From positions 62,001 to 126,000 of the forward strand of contig JAVLUG010000009.1 of NCBI GenBank assembly GCA_031629035.1: a stretch of 64,000 nucleotides of DNA, in the 5' to 3' direction. Of the stretch, positions 49,520-58,317 are shown piece after piece (the stretch's first letter is position 1; each line of letters begins with the position of its first letter). The DNA is from MVYY01 sp012517575 (lineage in GTDB: Bacteria > Bacteroidota > Bacteroidia > Bacteroidales > Paludibacteraceae). The notes beneath the pieces were generated by a model. That model saw nothing but the letters and a program-made list of their open reading frames with translations, was not told where the DNA came from and searched no databases. Position numbers and translations under genes: made by a program.

Positions 49520-49864
49520 TTTTTTTTTTAATACCTTCATTCTTTCAGCCTGAAAAACAATCAATTGGTTTAAAATTAGAAAATCGTAGTAATTTCAAAC
49601 CGTTAAAAACATATAATTCATATATGCTTGATTGACTCTTTGTTGAAATCTTTCTTTTTGATTTTCCTTTTTAAAATCTGTTGCTATTAACATTTGAAAA
49701 CGTTCAGTTCGTTAAACCTAAAGCAAGTTTTTCAGTCTAAAAAAAAGTTTTATATAGATAGTAATAGGATTGGTTTCAATAATATGCCAAGCCATAGAAA
49801 ACTTGTAACATACTAATGTATTAGTAACGTGCAAGTTATATTTTATTTAAAAAAATGTTTGAGA
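49520..49864. other. Intergenic region pyk / outer-membrane receptor
   Basis: 345 bp of AT-rich DNA with no ORF. It contains a 16-bp inverted repeat near its right end (49811-49826). Confidence 0.6.
49811..49826. promoter_or_regulatory. Inverted repeat upstream of receptor gene
   Basis: TACTAAT-GT-ATTAGTA, a perfect 7-2-7 inverted repeat 39 bp before the start codon. Size and symmetry suit a MarR- or TetR-type operator. Confidence 0.4.
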
Positions 49865-52294
49865 ATGATGAAAAAGTTTTTTGTATTTTCTTTATTTCTT
49901 TTTATAGTTTTCCAAATCAATGCTTCGGTTCTTGTGAGAGGTAAAGTCATTGATGCAGCTTCTGAAGCTCCTCTTGAATTTGTGAATGTTACGCTTTATC
50001 CTGCCGGATCTACAGTTCCTTCACTGGGTTTAACTACTGATTCAAAAGGAAATTTTGAAGTTTCATCTCTTTCCAACGGGAAATACCAGATAAAAATCAG
50101 TATGGTTGGATATAAACCTTTCATTGAAGAAATAAACGTAAGAGGAAATGTTGTGGAATTGGGTATTATCAAGCTTTCTGAAGATACGAAAATGTTGAAG
50201 GAAGTTGAAGTTGTGGCACAAGGGACACAAATGAAATTCGACATCGATAAAAAAGTTTTTAGCGTAGATCAAAACATTGCATCAGCAGGAGGTTCTGCTG
50301 CCGATGTGCTTCAGAATATCCCTTCTGTGGAAGTCGATAATCAGGGAAATGTTTCTTTACGAAACGATGCCAATGTTGAAGTTTGGATTAACGGAAAGCC
50401 TTCCGGGCTCACAACTGATAATCGAGCTCAAGTTTTGCAACAAATGCCAGCGGGAAGTATTGAGTCCATTGAACTTATAACCAATCCTTCTGCCAAATAC
50501 AATCCTGAAGGAACGGCCGGTATTATTAATCTTGTTCTAAAGAAAAACCGTCAGGGTGGCTATTATGGAAGCATATCGGCCGGAGTAATGTTCCCTGATG
50601 GAGCAAAATTAGGGGAAAATGCCGGCATAAATTTGAATTATAGCAACAGCAAAATCGATGCTTATGCCAACGTGGGTTATCGGTCGATGAACATGAAAGG
50701 AGGAGGTTGGAACAATCGCTATAATTATCTTGAAACGGATACTACTCTTTTGAAGCAAACCACTTCTTCAGAAAATAATTTTGAAGGTTTGTTCATGCGG
50801 GCCGGGTTGGATTGGCATTTGAATGACAAAAACACATTTGGTTTTTCAGGTTTTGGAATGACACATAATGAAGATGGAAACAATACCATTGATTATCGTT
50901 TGTATAATGCTGAAAATTTGCTTCTGAAAGATTATAGCCGTCTTAATTTGGAAAATGGAGATCATCCCAGTATTCATTTGGGTATGGATTATCAGCATGA
51001 ATTTGATAACAAGGGTAATAATTTGATGGTCAGTCTTTCATATTCCAATCATGATATGAATTCGGGAGATGAATACATACAAACCGATCATTTACAAAAT
51101 ATTGTTTCCAGTGACATAACGCAAAATTCCGATAATCGAAATCATCAATGGGAACTAAAAGCCGACTACACAAAAAAATTCACGGAAAACAGTCGATTAG
51201 AAGCCGGTTGGCAAAGTAATCTGCAGGAACGAAATAATTTAACCGGTGCCATCGACAACTTAAACCACGGAGAGGAAATTCCGGCATATTCAGACAATTT
51301 CAATTATGATGAACAGATTCATGCTGCTTATCTTACTTATGGAAACAGAATTGATCGAATAAGTTTACAAGCCGGACTTCGTGGCGAATACATGCAAAAG
51401 CAAATTAATCAACTCAAGCCTTTGACTTATTTGGAGTGGTTCCCGAGTGTTTATCTTTCCTATTCCATGCCTCGTGAAAATGAACTTCAACTCAGTTACA
51501 CCCGACGCGTCAACAGACCGAGAGGAAGAATGATCAATCCTTTCAGAGATTATACCGATTCTACCAGCATAACTTATGGAAATCCTCAACTTTTTCCCGA
51601 ATTTGCAACTTCTCTGGAACTCAATTACATGAAAACATGGGAGCAGCATTCACTTTCAGCTTCGGCTTATTACCGATTTACTGATAATGTTATTCAGAAT
51701 GTGCGTTATATGAACGGACAAACTATGGAAAGCACCTACTTCAATATTTCAAAATCAAAAAAAGCCGGTTTTGAACTTGTCGCAAAGAATAATTTGTTTA
51801 AGATTTTGAGTTTGACATCTTCTTTGAACCTATATTACAGTCAACTGGATTCGGCAATATTTACTAATCCGTACAATACGACTATTATTATTCCCGGTCA
51901 AGATGATTTTTCGTGGAGTGCAAGGTTACTGGCTAATTTGATGCTCGGAAAAAATACTTCCGCACAAATTACCGGCCGGTACACGGCTCCCCGAATTATT
52001 GCTCAAGGTACACAGAAAGCCAATTATTCGGTTGATTTGGGACTTCGTCAAACATTTTTTGACAAAAAAATCAGTCTGAATTTTATGGTTCGTGATTTGT
52101 TGAATTCGAGAAAATGGGAATCAACGACATGGGGAACTAATTTTTATCAAGAATCGGAATCTTATTTTCATGGCAGAATGTTTGGCTTAACGCTGTCCTA
52201 TAATTTCGGAAACATGAAACCGAAGCAAACGGATAAGAAAAGAGCCGAAACGGAAAGTCCCATGAACATGGATGTGGAAAACAATCCAGAATAA
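49865..52294 (+). CDS. TonB-dependent receptor, outer-membrane beta-barrel family
   Basis: 809 residues from the ATG at 49865 (MMKKFFVFSLF); the GTG at 49829 only adds residues ahead of the signal peptide. Signal about 2-20 (ends INAS), CarboxypepD-regulatory-like domain about 22-105 (RGKVIDAASEAPLEFVNVTL), plug about 120-215 (DVLQNIPSVEVDNQGNVSLR, INGKPSGL, IELITNPSAKYNPEGTAGIINL), then a long barrel. It is of the type without a SusD partner. Substrate unknown; a peptide or metal chelate is as likely as a sugar. The C-terminal tail (KPKQTDKKRAETESPM) is unusually charged. Confidence 0.9.
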   Translation: MMKKFFVFSLFLFIVFQINASVLVRGKVIDAASEAPLEFVNVTLYPAGSTVPSLGLTTDSKGNFEVSSLSNGKYQIKISMVGYKPFIEEINVRGNVVELGIIKLSEDTKMLKEVEVVAQGTQMKFDIDKKVFSVDQNIASAGGSAADVLQNIPSVEVDNQGNVSLRNDANVEVWINGKPSGLTTDNRAQVLQQMPAGSIESIELITNPSAKYNPEGTAGIINLVLKKNRQGGYYGSISAGVMFPDGAKLGENAGINLNYSNSKIDAYANVGYRSMNMKGGGWNNRYNYLETDTTLLKQTTSSENNFEGLFMRAGLDWHLNDKNTFGFSGFGMTHNEDGNNTIDYRLYNAENLLLKDYSRLNLENGDHPSIHLGMDYQHEFDNKGNNLMVSLSYSNHDMNSGDEYIQTDHLQNIVSSDITQNSDNRNHQWELKADYTKKFTENSRLEAGWQSNLQERNNLTGAIDNLNHGEEIPAYSDNFNYDEQIHAAYLTYGNRIDRISLQAGLRGEYMQKQINQLKPLTYLEWFPSVYLSYSMPRENELQLSYTRRVNRPRGRMINPFRDYTDSTSITYGNPQLFPEFATSLELNYMKTWEQHSLSASAYYRFTDNVIQNVRYMNGQTMESTYFNISKSKKAGFELVAKNNLFKILSLTSSLNLYYSQLDSAIFTNPYNTTIIIPGQDDFSWSARLLANLMLGKNTSAQITGRYTAPRIIAQGTQKANYSVDLGLRQTFFDKKISLNFMVRDLLNSRKWESTTWGTNFYQESESYFHGRMFGLTLSYNFGNMKPKQTDKKRAETESPMNMDVENNPE

Positions 52295-52322
52295 AATGTC
52301 ATTCAGAAAAGAAATTGAAATT

Positions 52323-53078
52323 TCAGATAAGTCTGCGGCGAAATTCCGCGCAAACCAAAGCAGTAGCCACGCTGACGTTAAGCGATTCGGACGTGGAATT
52401 GCCGGGAGGGAAGCTTGGAATGAAAAGTCGTTCGGTAACTAATTTTTCGATTTCAGCAGAAATTCCGTTTCCTTCGTTTCCAAGAACAACAATTCCTCTT
52501 GAACTGAGTGGTGCAGTATAGATATTTTGACCTTTCAGGAAAGTTCCGTAAACAGGTGCTTTTTTTCTGAACTCAGACAGAAGATTTGGCAGATCGACTT
52601 CATGGACACGTACGCGTGCCAAGGCTCCCATGCTGGCTTGAACAACTTTAGGCGCAAATGCATCAGCTGAAGTTTGTGAAGAAAAAATTTGTTTGATGCC
52701 AAACCAGTCGGCAATTCTAATAATGGTGCCCAGATTACCGGGATCCTGAATTTCATCCAGTGCCAGCGACAATTCTGAACTGATTTCTTGAAGTGATATG
52801 GCAAATGCTGTTTTGCGGAAAACCGCCAAAACTCCTTGAGGATTTTTCTGATTAGAAATTTTCTTGTAGTCCTCATAATTAGCTATAAGAAGCTCATCAG
52901 CCTGAATGGGCGTATTGTTATCGAGCCATTCAGGAGTAACCACTAAAATTTCACAACGAAATGTTGTCGATAAATCTTTAACCAGTTTCGTACCTTCAGC
53001 AATGAACATGTTGGTTTCATCTCTGAATTTTTTCTGGTTCAAAGAAGTAATTAACTTGATTTTGTTTTTCGACAACAT
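52323..53078 (-). CDS. TrmH/SpoU-family RNA 2'-O-methyltransferase
   Basis: 251 residues. N-terminal substrate-binding domain about 1-95 (MLSKNKIKLITSLNQKKFR), then a SPOUT trefoil-knot domain with ALDEIQDPGNLGTIIRIADWFG (motif 1), VVLGNEGNGIS (motif 2) and SESLNVSVATALVCAEFRR (motif 3). It methylates a ribose in rRNA or tRNA; the target cannot be told. Convergent with the receptor gene with 28 bp between; 15 bp from rpiB, transcribed in the same direction. Confidence 0.93.
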   Translation of the reverse strand: MLSKNKIKLITSLNQKKFRDETNMFIAEGTKLVKDLSTTFRCEILVVTPEWLDNNTPIQADELLIANYEDYKKISNQKNPQGVLAVFRKTAFAISLQEISSELSLALDEIQDPGNLGTIIRIADWFGIKQIFSSQTSADAFAPKVVQASMGALARVRVHEVDLPNLLSEFRKKAPVYGTFLKGQNIYTAPLSSRGIVVLGNEGNGISAEIEKLVTERLFIPSFPPGNSTSESLNVSVATALVCAEFRRRLI

Positions 53079-53093
53079 GATTTTTTTTATTTT

Positions 53094-53543
53094 TCAGCAA
53101 GATATTTTGTCGATTCGTCGCTGATGTCTTCCACCTTCAAAGTCAGTTTCAAAGAAAACATTCACAATTTGTTTAGCTTCTTCTTCGTCGATAAATCTTG
53201 CCGGCAACGAAAGTACATTGGCATTGTTGTGCCTGCGTGCCAGAGAAGCTATTTCGGGCATCCAGCAAAGCGCTGCACGAATTCCTTTGTGTTTGTTCAC
53301 TGTCATATTAATACCGTTTCCGGTTCCACACAGGGAAATTCCAAAATCATATTCGCCATTTTCAACCGCCGTAGCCATTGGATGGGCATAATCGGGATAA
53401 TCTGAACTTTCTGCCGTGTAAGCGCCAAAATCTTTTATTTCCTTAACATTTTTCGATTTCAGATAATCAATCAATTTGTTTTTCAGTTCAAAACCTGCAT
53501 GATCGCTGCAAATAGCAATTTTAAGTTCGTTAAGTGGTTTCAT
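53094..53543 (-). CDS. rpiB: Ribose-5-phosphate isomerase B
   Basis: 149 residues. Interconverts ribose-5-phosphate and ribulose-5-phosphate in the non-oxidative pentose phosphate pathway. Visible: SDHAGFELK near the N-terminus, the active-site loop SLCGTGNGINMTVNKHKGIRAA (Cys of CGTGNG), and the RRHNNANVLSLPARF stretch. Together with zwf and pgl the window holds three pentose-phosphate genes. Confidence 0.95.
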   Translation of the reverse strand: MKPLNELKIAICSDHAGFELKNKLIDYLKSKNVKEIKDFGAYTAESSDYPDYAHPMATAVENGEYDFGISLCGTGNGINMTVNKHKGIRAALCWMPEIASLARRHNNANVLSLPARFIDEEEAKQIVNVFFETDFEGGRHQRRIDKISC

Positions 53544-53664
53544 GTGATTGAATTAATTTTAGAGAAATTGAGAAAATTTCATGTGGTGAATTGTTAGCTT
53601 GAATAGTCCGTTTTTGATGTTTATGAAATTTAATTACCAAATCGACATCGAGTTGAGTGTCAGT

Positions 53665-54816
53665 TCATGCAAATTTTTCTACATCCTCTTTGCTAATTAC
53701 AGGAGAGCCCAGAATAATCAATCTTTCCACCACATTGCGCAATTCGCGTATGTTACCGGTCCACGAACGTTGTTGCAACGCTTTGATGGCATCCGGTTCA
53801 AATTTTTTTGGATGAATGCCTTCTTCAGAGCAAATTAATTCTGTGAAATGCTCTACCAACAGAGGAATATCTTCTTTGCGTTCGTCTAAAGAAGGGACAT
53901 GTATCGGAATAACGTTAAGTCGATGAAACAAATCTTCGCGGAAATTTCCTTTTTCTATTTCTTTTTTCAAATCTTTGTTTGTTGCAGCAATCACTCTGAC
54001 ATTGACTTTGATACTTTTGTCGCTTCCCACGCGCGAGAGTTCATTTTCTTGCAACACCCTTAAAACTTTTGTTTGAGCAGAAAGGCTCATGTCTCCAATT
54101 TCATCCAGAAAGATGGTCCCGTTGTCGGCCTGTTCAAATTTACCGATTCTTTGTCGGATGGCAGAAGTAAAAGCTCCTTTTTCGTGTCCGAAAAGTTCAC
54201 TTTCAATCAGTTCAGAAGGAATCGCTGCGCAATTTACTTCAACAAAAGGTGCATTAGCTCGGTTACTTTTCTCGTGTATTAATCGGGCTACCAGTTCTTT
54301 TCCTGTCCCATTTTCACCGGTAATCAAAACCCGTGCCTCTGTGGGAGCTACGCGCTCAATCATTTGGCGAACGTTTTCCAGGGCAGGAGATTGCCCAATC
54401 ATTTCATATTTTTTTGCTGTTTTCTTCTTCAGATTTTTAGTTTCTACAACCAAATCCTTTTTTTCCAAAGCATTGCGAACAGTAATCAAAAGACGATTCA
54501 GATCGATTGGTTTTTCGATAAAGTCAAAAGCTCCTTTTTTGATACATTCAACTGCTGTTTCTATGTTCCCATGTCCCGAAATCATTACGATAGGAGCTTC
54601 TATTTCTTTTTCCTTTAATTGGGTAAGCAGTTCTATTCCATCCATTTCCGGCATTTTTATATCCGAAAAAATCAAATCAAACATTTCATTCTGTGCTGTT
54701 TCAAGGCCTTTTAAACCATTTTCAGCCAATGAAACCTGATGTTTTTCAAATTCCAGAATATCTTTCAAAGTATTTCGAATGCTTCTTTCGTCGTCGATAA
54801 TTAATATTTTGGCCAT
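53665..54816 (-). CDS. Sigma-54-dependent response regulator without visible Fis HTH
   Basis: 383 residues from MAKILIIDDERSIRN (54816). Receiver domain about 1-118 with the phospho-acceptor Asp in FSDIKMPEMDG; AAA+ domain about 140-370 with Walker A GENGTGKE, the sigma-54 contact loop GAFTSA (canonical GAFTGA), Walker B GTIFLDEIGDM and the sensor R-finger region. The chain stops about 15 residues after RNVVERLIILG, so the usual C-terminal Fis-type DNA-binding domain of about 60 residues is missing. No kinase gene is adjacent. It may act from solution or on few promoters. Confidence 0.92.
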   Translation of the reverse strand: MAKILIIDDERSIRNTLKDILEFEKHQVSLAENGLKGLETAQNEMFDLIFSDIKMPEMDGIELLTQLKEKEIEAPIVMISGHGNIETAVECIKKGAFDFIEKPIDLNRLLITVRNALEKKDLVVETKNLKKKTAKKYEMIGQSPALENVRQMIERVAPTEARVLITGENGTGKELVARLIHEKSNRANAPFVEVNCAAIPSELIESELFGHEKGAFTSAIRQRIGKFEQADNGTIFLDEIGDMSLSAQTKVLRVLQENELSRVGSDKSIKVNVRVIAATNKDLKKEIEKGNFREDLFHRLNVIPIHVPSLDERKEDIPLLVEHFTELICSEEGIHPKKFEPDAIKALQQRSWTGNIRELRNVVERLIILGSPVISKEDVEKFA

Positions 54817-54963
54817 TTTTAATGTTGTTATGGTCGGGTTGATTTTCAGAAACAAAGTTAGGAAAAATATCTCTGTTATTTTATCGCAGAAGCCAACGGA
54901 CAAGAAAATTTTTGTAAAATATTGGTCCGACTTTTGATTTGTTTTGAGAAGAAAGGAAACAGC

Positions 54964-55995
54964 CTACAGTCCGAATTCGGAAAGAGAGGTACCAAGAGAA
55001 AACTGATAAACACTGTTTCCGACTTGATAAGTTGACATGCCAAAACCAACGTGAAATTTATACAATTTTATACCTCCACCAAACGACAATCCTGCCTGAG
55101 ATTTAAAATCTTCCACTTTCATTTCTTTGGCGCGTCGAAAATTATATCCCAGTGTCAAATAAAAATTATTGGAAGGAATAAATTCTGCATTGAAAATAAA
55201 ATGGCGCAATGCCATGTCAAAAAAACCAATATCCTTTGTTTCGTCCTGAGATGAAGAAGTGGAAGAAGCGTACGATAAATCCCAATGCTGTAAATTGTGA
55301 AAAGTTCCGGTAAATCGAAGCGGAGCGTAAGCCAATTTTTTTGTTACGCCCAGTTGGATGTTGAATGGAAGGGGTTCGTAATGTTGTCCTTCTTCATCAG
55401 AATAATAGCCCTTAATTTGGCTGCCTATGTTGCGCAAAACCAACCCTGCCGAAAAAAAACTGGTCGGGTCGTTATAACTTACACCGGCATCTATAGCGAC
55501 TCCAAAACTCGAATAACGTTCATAAGCCGAATAAATTGGTTTAAAAGTTCCTCCAACCGAAATTTTTTCGGTAAGCGGATAAGCATACATAACATATAGC
55601 GCCATGTCTTTAGCCGTAAATTCACCGATAATTTGATTTTCTTCTGTTGCTTCCTGAAAAGTCCCATAATCTACATACTGCACGCCAAAAGCCATGTAAT
55701 GCTTGTTTTTGAAGTTTTTTCCAAACACTGCACTCCCGTACTGAATGTCCGATAAGTAATTGGCCATGCTTAATGACAGGAAATTATTTGTTTTGTCGGT
55801 AAGTAACGAAGGATTGCAGAAAGAAAAGTTAATATCGTTGTCTTTCAACGAAACATTGGTTCCTCCCATAGCTGCTATCCGTGAAGAAACAGGCAAATCC
55901 AAAAACTGATAAACACCTTTACCCGCTTGAGAAAATGCTAAATTATGGAATAAACAACAAATGAGAAAACACAGTATAATTTTTTTAGTCATCAA
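54964..55995 (-). CDS. porQ: Type IX secretion system protein PorQ (PorV-like barrel)
   Basis: 343 residues. Signal peptide about 1-22 (ends LAFSQ), followed by QAGKGVYQFLDLPVSSRIAAMGGTNVS, the usual start of PorQ-family outer-membrane barrels, and a 14-strand-like barrel ending in FSLGTSLSEFGL. PorQ takes part in the T9SS attachment complex at the cell surface. Its presence fits the T9SS tails on the fructan-locus proteins of this genome. Assignment to PorQ rather than PorV is from overall recall. Confidence 0.85.
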   Translation of the reverse strand: MMTKKIILCFLICCLFHNLAFSQAGKGVYQFLDLPVSSRIAAMGGTNVSLKDNDINFSFCNPSLLTDKTNNFLSLSMANYLSDIQYGSAVFGKNFKNKHYMAFGVQYVDYGTFQEATEENQIIGEFTAKDMALYVMYAYPLTEKISVGGTFKPIYSAYERYSSFGVAIDAGVSYNDPTSFFSAGLVLRNIGSQIKGYYSDEEGQHYEPLPFNIQLGVTKKLAYAPLRFTGTFHNLQHWDLSYASSTSSSQDETKDIGFFDMALRHFIFNAEFIPSNNFYLTLGYNFRRAKEMKVEDFKSQAGLSFGGGIKLYKFHVGFGMSTYQVGNSVYQFSLGTSLSEFGL

Positions 55996-56143
55996 TCAGA
56001 AAATGGTTTGATAATATGAAATAAAGAAATTTTTTCAGTTGTTTTCTGAAAAAACTTTCAAAGATATATTATTTTTGTATCGTTAAAAAACACGTTCACG
56101 ATTTTTTCTGTTTACTTTAACGATAAAACTTAAAAAAAGGTAC

Positions 56144-56227
56144 ATGGGAGGCGTAAATTTTTCAGAAAAAAGCGAAAATATCTCTTCGAAAGAAGTGAAA
56201 TTTTTGACATTAAACATAGGAATTTAA
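56144..56227 (+). CDS. Possible 27-residue leader ORF before the TonB-like gene
   Basis: ATG at 56144 to TAA at 56225-56227 encodes a short charged peptide (MGGVNFSEKSENISSKEVKF...). It ends 13 bp before the TTG start of the next gene and lies downstream of a -7-like TATTTTTG at 56070-56077. No homology was recognised; it may be chance. Confidence 0.2.
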   Translation: MGGVNFSEKSENISSKEVKFLTLNIGI

Positions 56228-56240
56228 AAAAAACAGAACA

Positions 56241-56987
56241 TTGCGTTATTTCAAAAAAAAAATTACTCCTGATTCTCTACCAGAAGCAAAATCATCAGCG
56301 TTCGATTTTGGAAAGAAGAAAACGTTCTTTTTCCAGTTGGGATTGATTATGGTGTTGTCTTTTTTTTACATAGCTTTAGAATGGACGCAAACGTCTGACG
56401 ACAACTTCTATGAAGATTTTTCGACAGACTTAAAAATTGAAGAAGATCTTGATTTCACTCAGTTTTTGCCTCCTAAAACGCCTGTCCCTTCTGTGCCGCT
56501 TTCGTTTACTCCACCTGCTCCCGAAATAAAGACCGGACAGGTTTTGAATGTGGTTGAAAATTCAGTTGAAACCAAAACCATCGACATTGAAGCGGAAGAC
56601 AGTAAAGATAAAACTGTTGAAATTATTTCGGAGGCAGCTACAGGTGCATCTGCCGCAGAAGAAAGCAAAAATGAGCATTTTCTGGTAGTGGATGTAATGC
56701 CTCAATTTCCAGGAGGAGAAGCAGCATTGTACAGATTTTTGCAGGGGAGCATAAAGTATCCCGCTGTTGCCGAAGCGGGAAAAATTCAGGGACGTGTTGT
56801 TTGTCAGTTTGATGTGAATACTGATGGAACAATTTCAAATATTCAGATTGTGCAAGGCGTGCATCCCAGTCTCGACAGCGAAGCCATTCGTGTCATTCAG
56901 TCTATGCCTCGCTGGGTGCCAGGAAAAAGGAAAGAAAAACCCGTTAAAGTACGTTTTACATTGCCCATCAATTTCGCTTTGCAATAA
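56241..56987 (+). CDS. TonB family energy transducer
   Basis: 248 residues. N-terminal cytosolic part about 1-28, one membrane helix about 31-47 (FFQLGLIMVLSFFYIAL), a Pro-rich periplasmic spacer (FLPPKTPVPSVPLSFTPPAPE), and a TonB C-terminal domain about 165-248 (YPAVAEAGKIQGRVVCQFDVNTDGTIS). It transmits proton-motive energy to TonB-dependent receptors. The start must be TTG (56241): an in-frame stop lies 22 bp upstream and no ATG occurs before the membrane helix. No exbB/exbD are adjacent. Confidence 0.9.
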   Translation: MRYFKKKITPDSLPEAKSSAFDFGKKKTFFFQLGLIMVLSFFYIALEWTQTSDDNFYEDFSTDLKIEEDLDFTQFLPPKTPVPSVPLSFTPPAPEIKTGQVLNVVENSVETKTIDIEAEDSKDKTVEIISEAATGASAAEESKNEHFLVVDVMPQFPGGEAALYRFLQGSIKYPAVAEAGKIQGRVVCQFDVNTDGTISNIQIVQGVHPSLDSEAIRVIQSMPRWVPGKRKEKPVKVRFTLPINFALQ

Positions 56988-57072
56988 AAATATTTGATAG
57001 ATTAATTTTTTTGAAAATAAAAATGCAATTCTCATACATAAAATATACAGAAATACAAAAACATTTTACTAA

Positions 57073-58284
57073 TTGGGAACAGATAATTATCAAGAAAAAA
57101 CTATCTTAGTGGGATTAATTACACCACTTCAGAGTAGAGAGAAGGCAAAAGAATATCTCGATGAATTGGCTTTTTTGGCAAAAACTGCCGGAGCAATTCC
57201 AGAAAAAATTTTTTTACAGCAGTTGGATCATCCCAATCCCGAAACATTTGTTGGTCCAGGTAAACTCGAACAAATAAAAAATTATTTGATGGATCATCCG
57301 GTTGATATGGCTGTATTTGATGACGAGCTTTCGGCACGTCAAATCAGAAATCTTGAATCGGAACTAAAAATTAAAATTTTGGATCGCACCAATCTGATTC
57401 TTGATATTTTTGCCAAGCGCGCCAAAACTGCCAGCGCCAAAACTCAGGTTGAATTAGCTCAGTATCAATATCTTTTACCTCGTTTGACGCGTATGTGGAC
57501 GCACCTTGAGCGTCAGCAGGGAGGAATTGGCGTCAGAGGCCCCGGCGAGACCCAAATTGAAACCGACCGAAGAATTATTCTTTCAAAAATTTCTCTGCTG
57601 AAGCAAAACTTAAAGGAAATTGACCGTCAGATGAGTACGCAGCGAAAAAATCGCGGTAAAATGGTGAGAGTAGCATTGGTTGGCTACACCAACGTTGGAA
57701 AATCGACATTAATGAATTTGCTGAGCAAGTCAAACATTTTTGCAGAAGACAAACTTTTCGCCACACTTGATACGACTGTCAGGAAAGTAATTATTGAAAA
57801 TTTGCCTTTTTTGCTCACCGATACGGTTGGTTTTATCAGAAAACTGCCTCATCATCTCATCGAGTCATTCAAATCAACTCTCGATGAAGTTCGTGAAGCC
57901 GATTTGTTGATTCATGTGGTGGATGTGTCGCACCCAAATTTTGAAGAACAGATTCAAATTGTCAATCAAACGCTTAAGGAAATTACCAACGAAGAGAAAC
58001 CCATGATTCTGGTTTTCAATAAAATTGATGCTTACAGCCACAAAGTCAAAGAACCCGATGACTTGACTCCCAAAAAGCCGGAAAATATTACCTTGGAGGA
58101 AATCGAAAAAACGTGGATGGCTAAAATTCACGAAGATTGTGTATTTATCTCAGCCACTAAGAAGCAAAATATCGAAAAGTTGAAACAAATTATGTATCAG
58201 AAAATCAAAGCTATTCATGTGCAACGCTATCCGTATAACGATTTTCTTTATCAGGATTTTGAAGATGATGATACCAAAGATTAG
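57073..58284 (+). CDS. hflX: GTPase HflX
   Basis: 403 residues. N-terminal HflX domain about 1-190 (NPETFVGPGKLEQIK, RTNLILDIFAKRAKTASAKTQVELAQ, GGIGVRGPGETQIETDRR), then the GTPase domain with G1 GYTNVGKST (about 203-211), G3 DTVGFIRKLPH and G4 NKID. Ribosome-binding GTPase that splits stalled ribosomes. The start is TTG at 57073 directly after an in-frame TAA; no suitable ATG exists before the conserved domain. Confidence 0.95.
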   Translation: MGTDNYQEKTILVGLITPLQSREKAKEYLDELAFLAKTAGAIPEKIFLQQLDHPNPETFVGPGKLEQIKNYLMDHPVDMAVFDDELSARQIRNLESELKIKILDRTNLILDIFAKRAKTASAKTQVELAQYQYLLPRLTRMWTHLERQQGGIGVRGPGETQIETDRRIILSKISLLKQNLKEIDRQMSTQRKNRGKMVRVALVGYTNVGKSTLMNLLSKSNIFAEDKLFATLDTTVRKVIIENLPFLLTDTVGFIRKLPHHLIESFKSTLDEVREADLLIHVVDVSHPNFEEQIQIVNQTLKEITNEEKPMILVFNKIDAYSHKVKEPDDLTPKKPENITLEEIEKTWMAKIHEDCVFISATKKQNIEKLKQIMYQKIKAIHVQRYPYNDFLYQDFEDDDTKD

Positions 58285-58317
58285 TCATAAATTATTAAAA
58301 ATTAAATTCTTACACTT

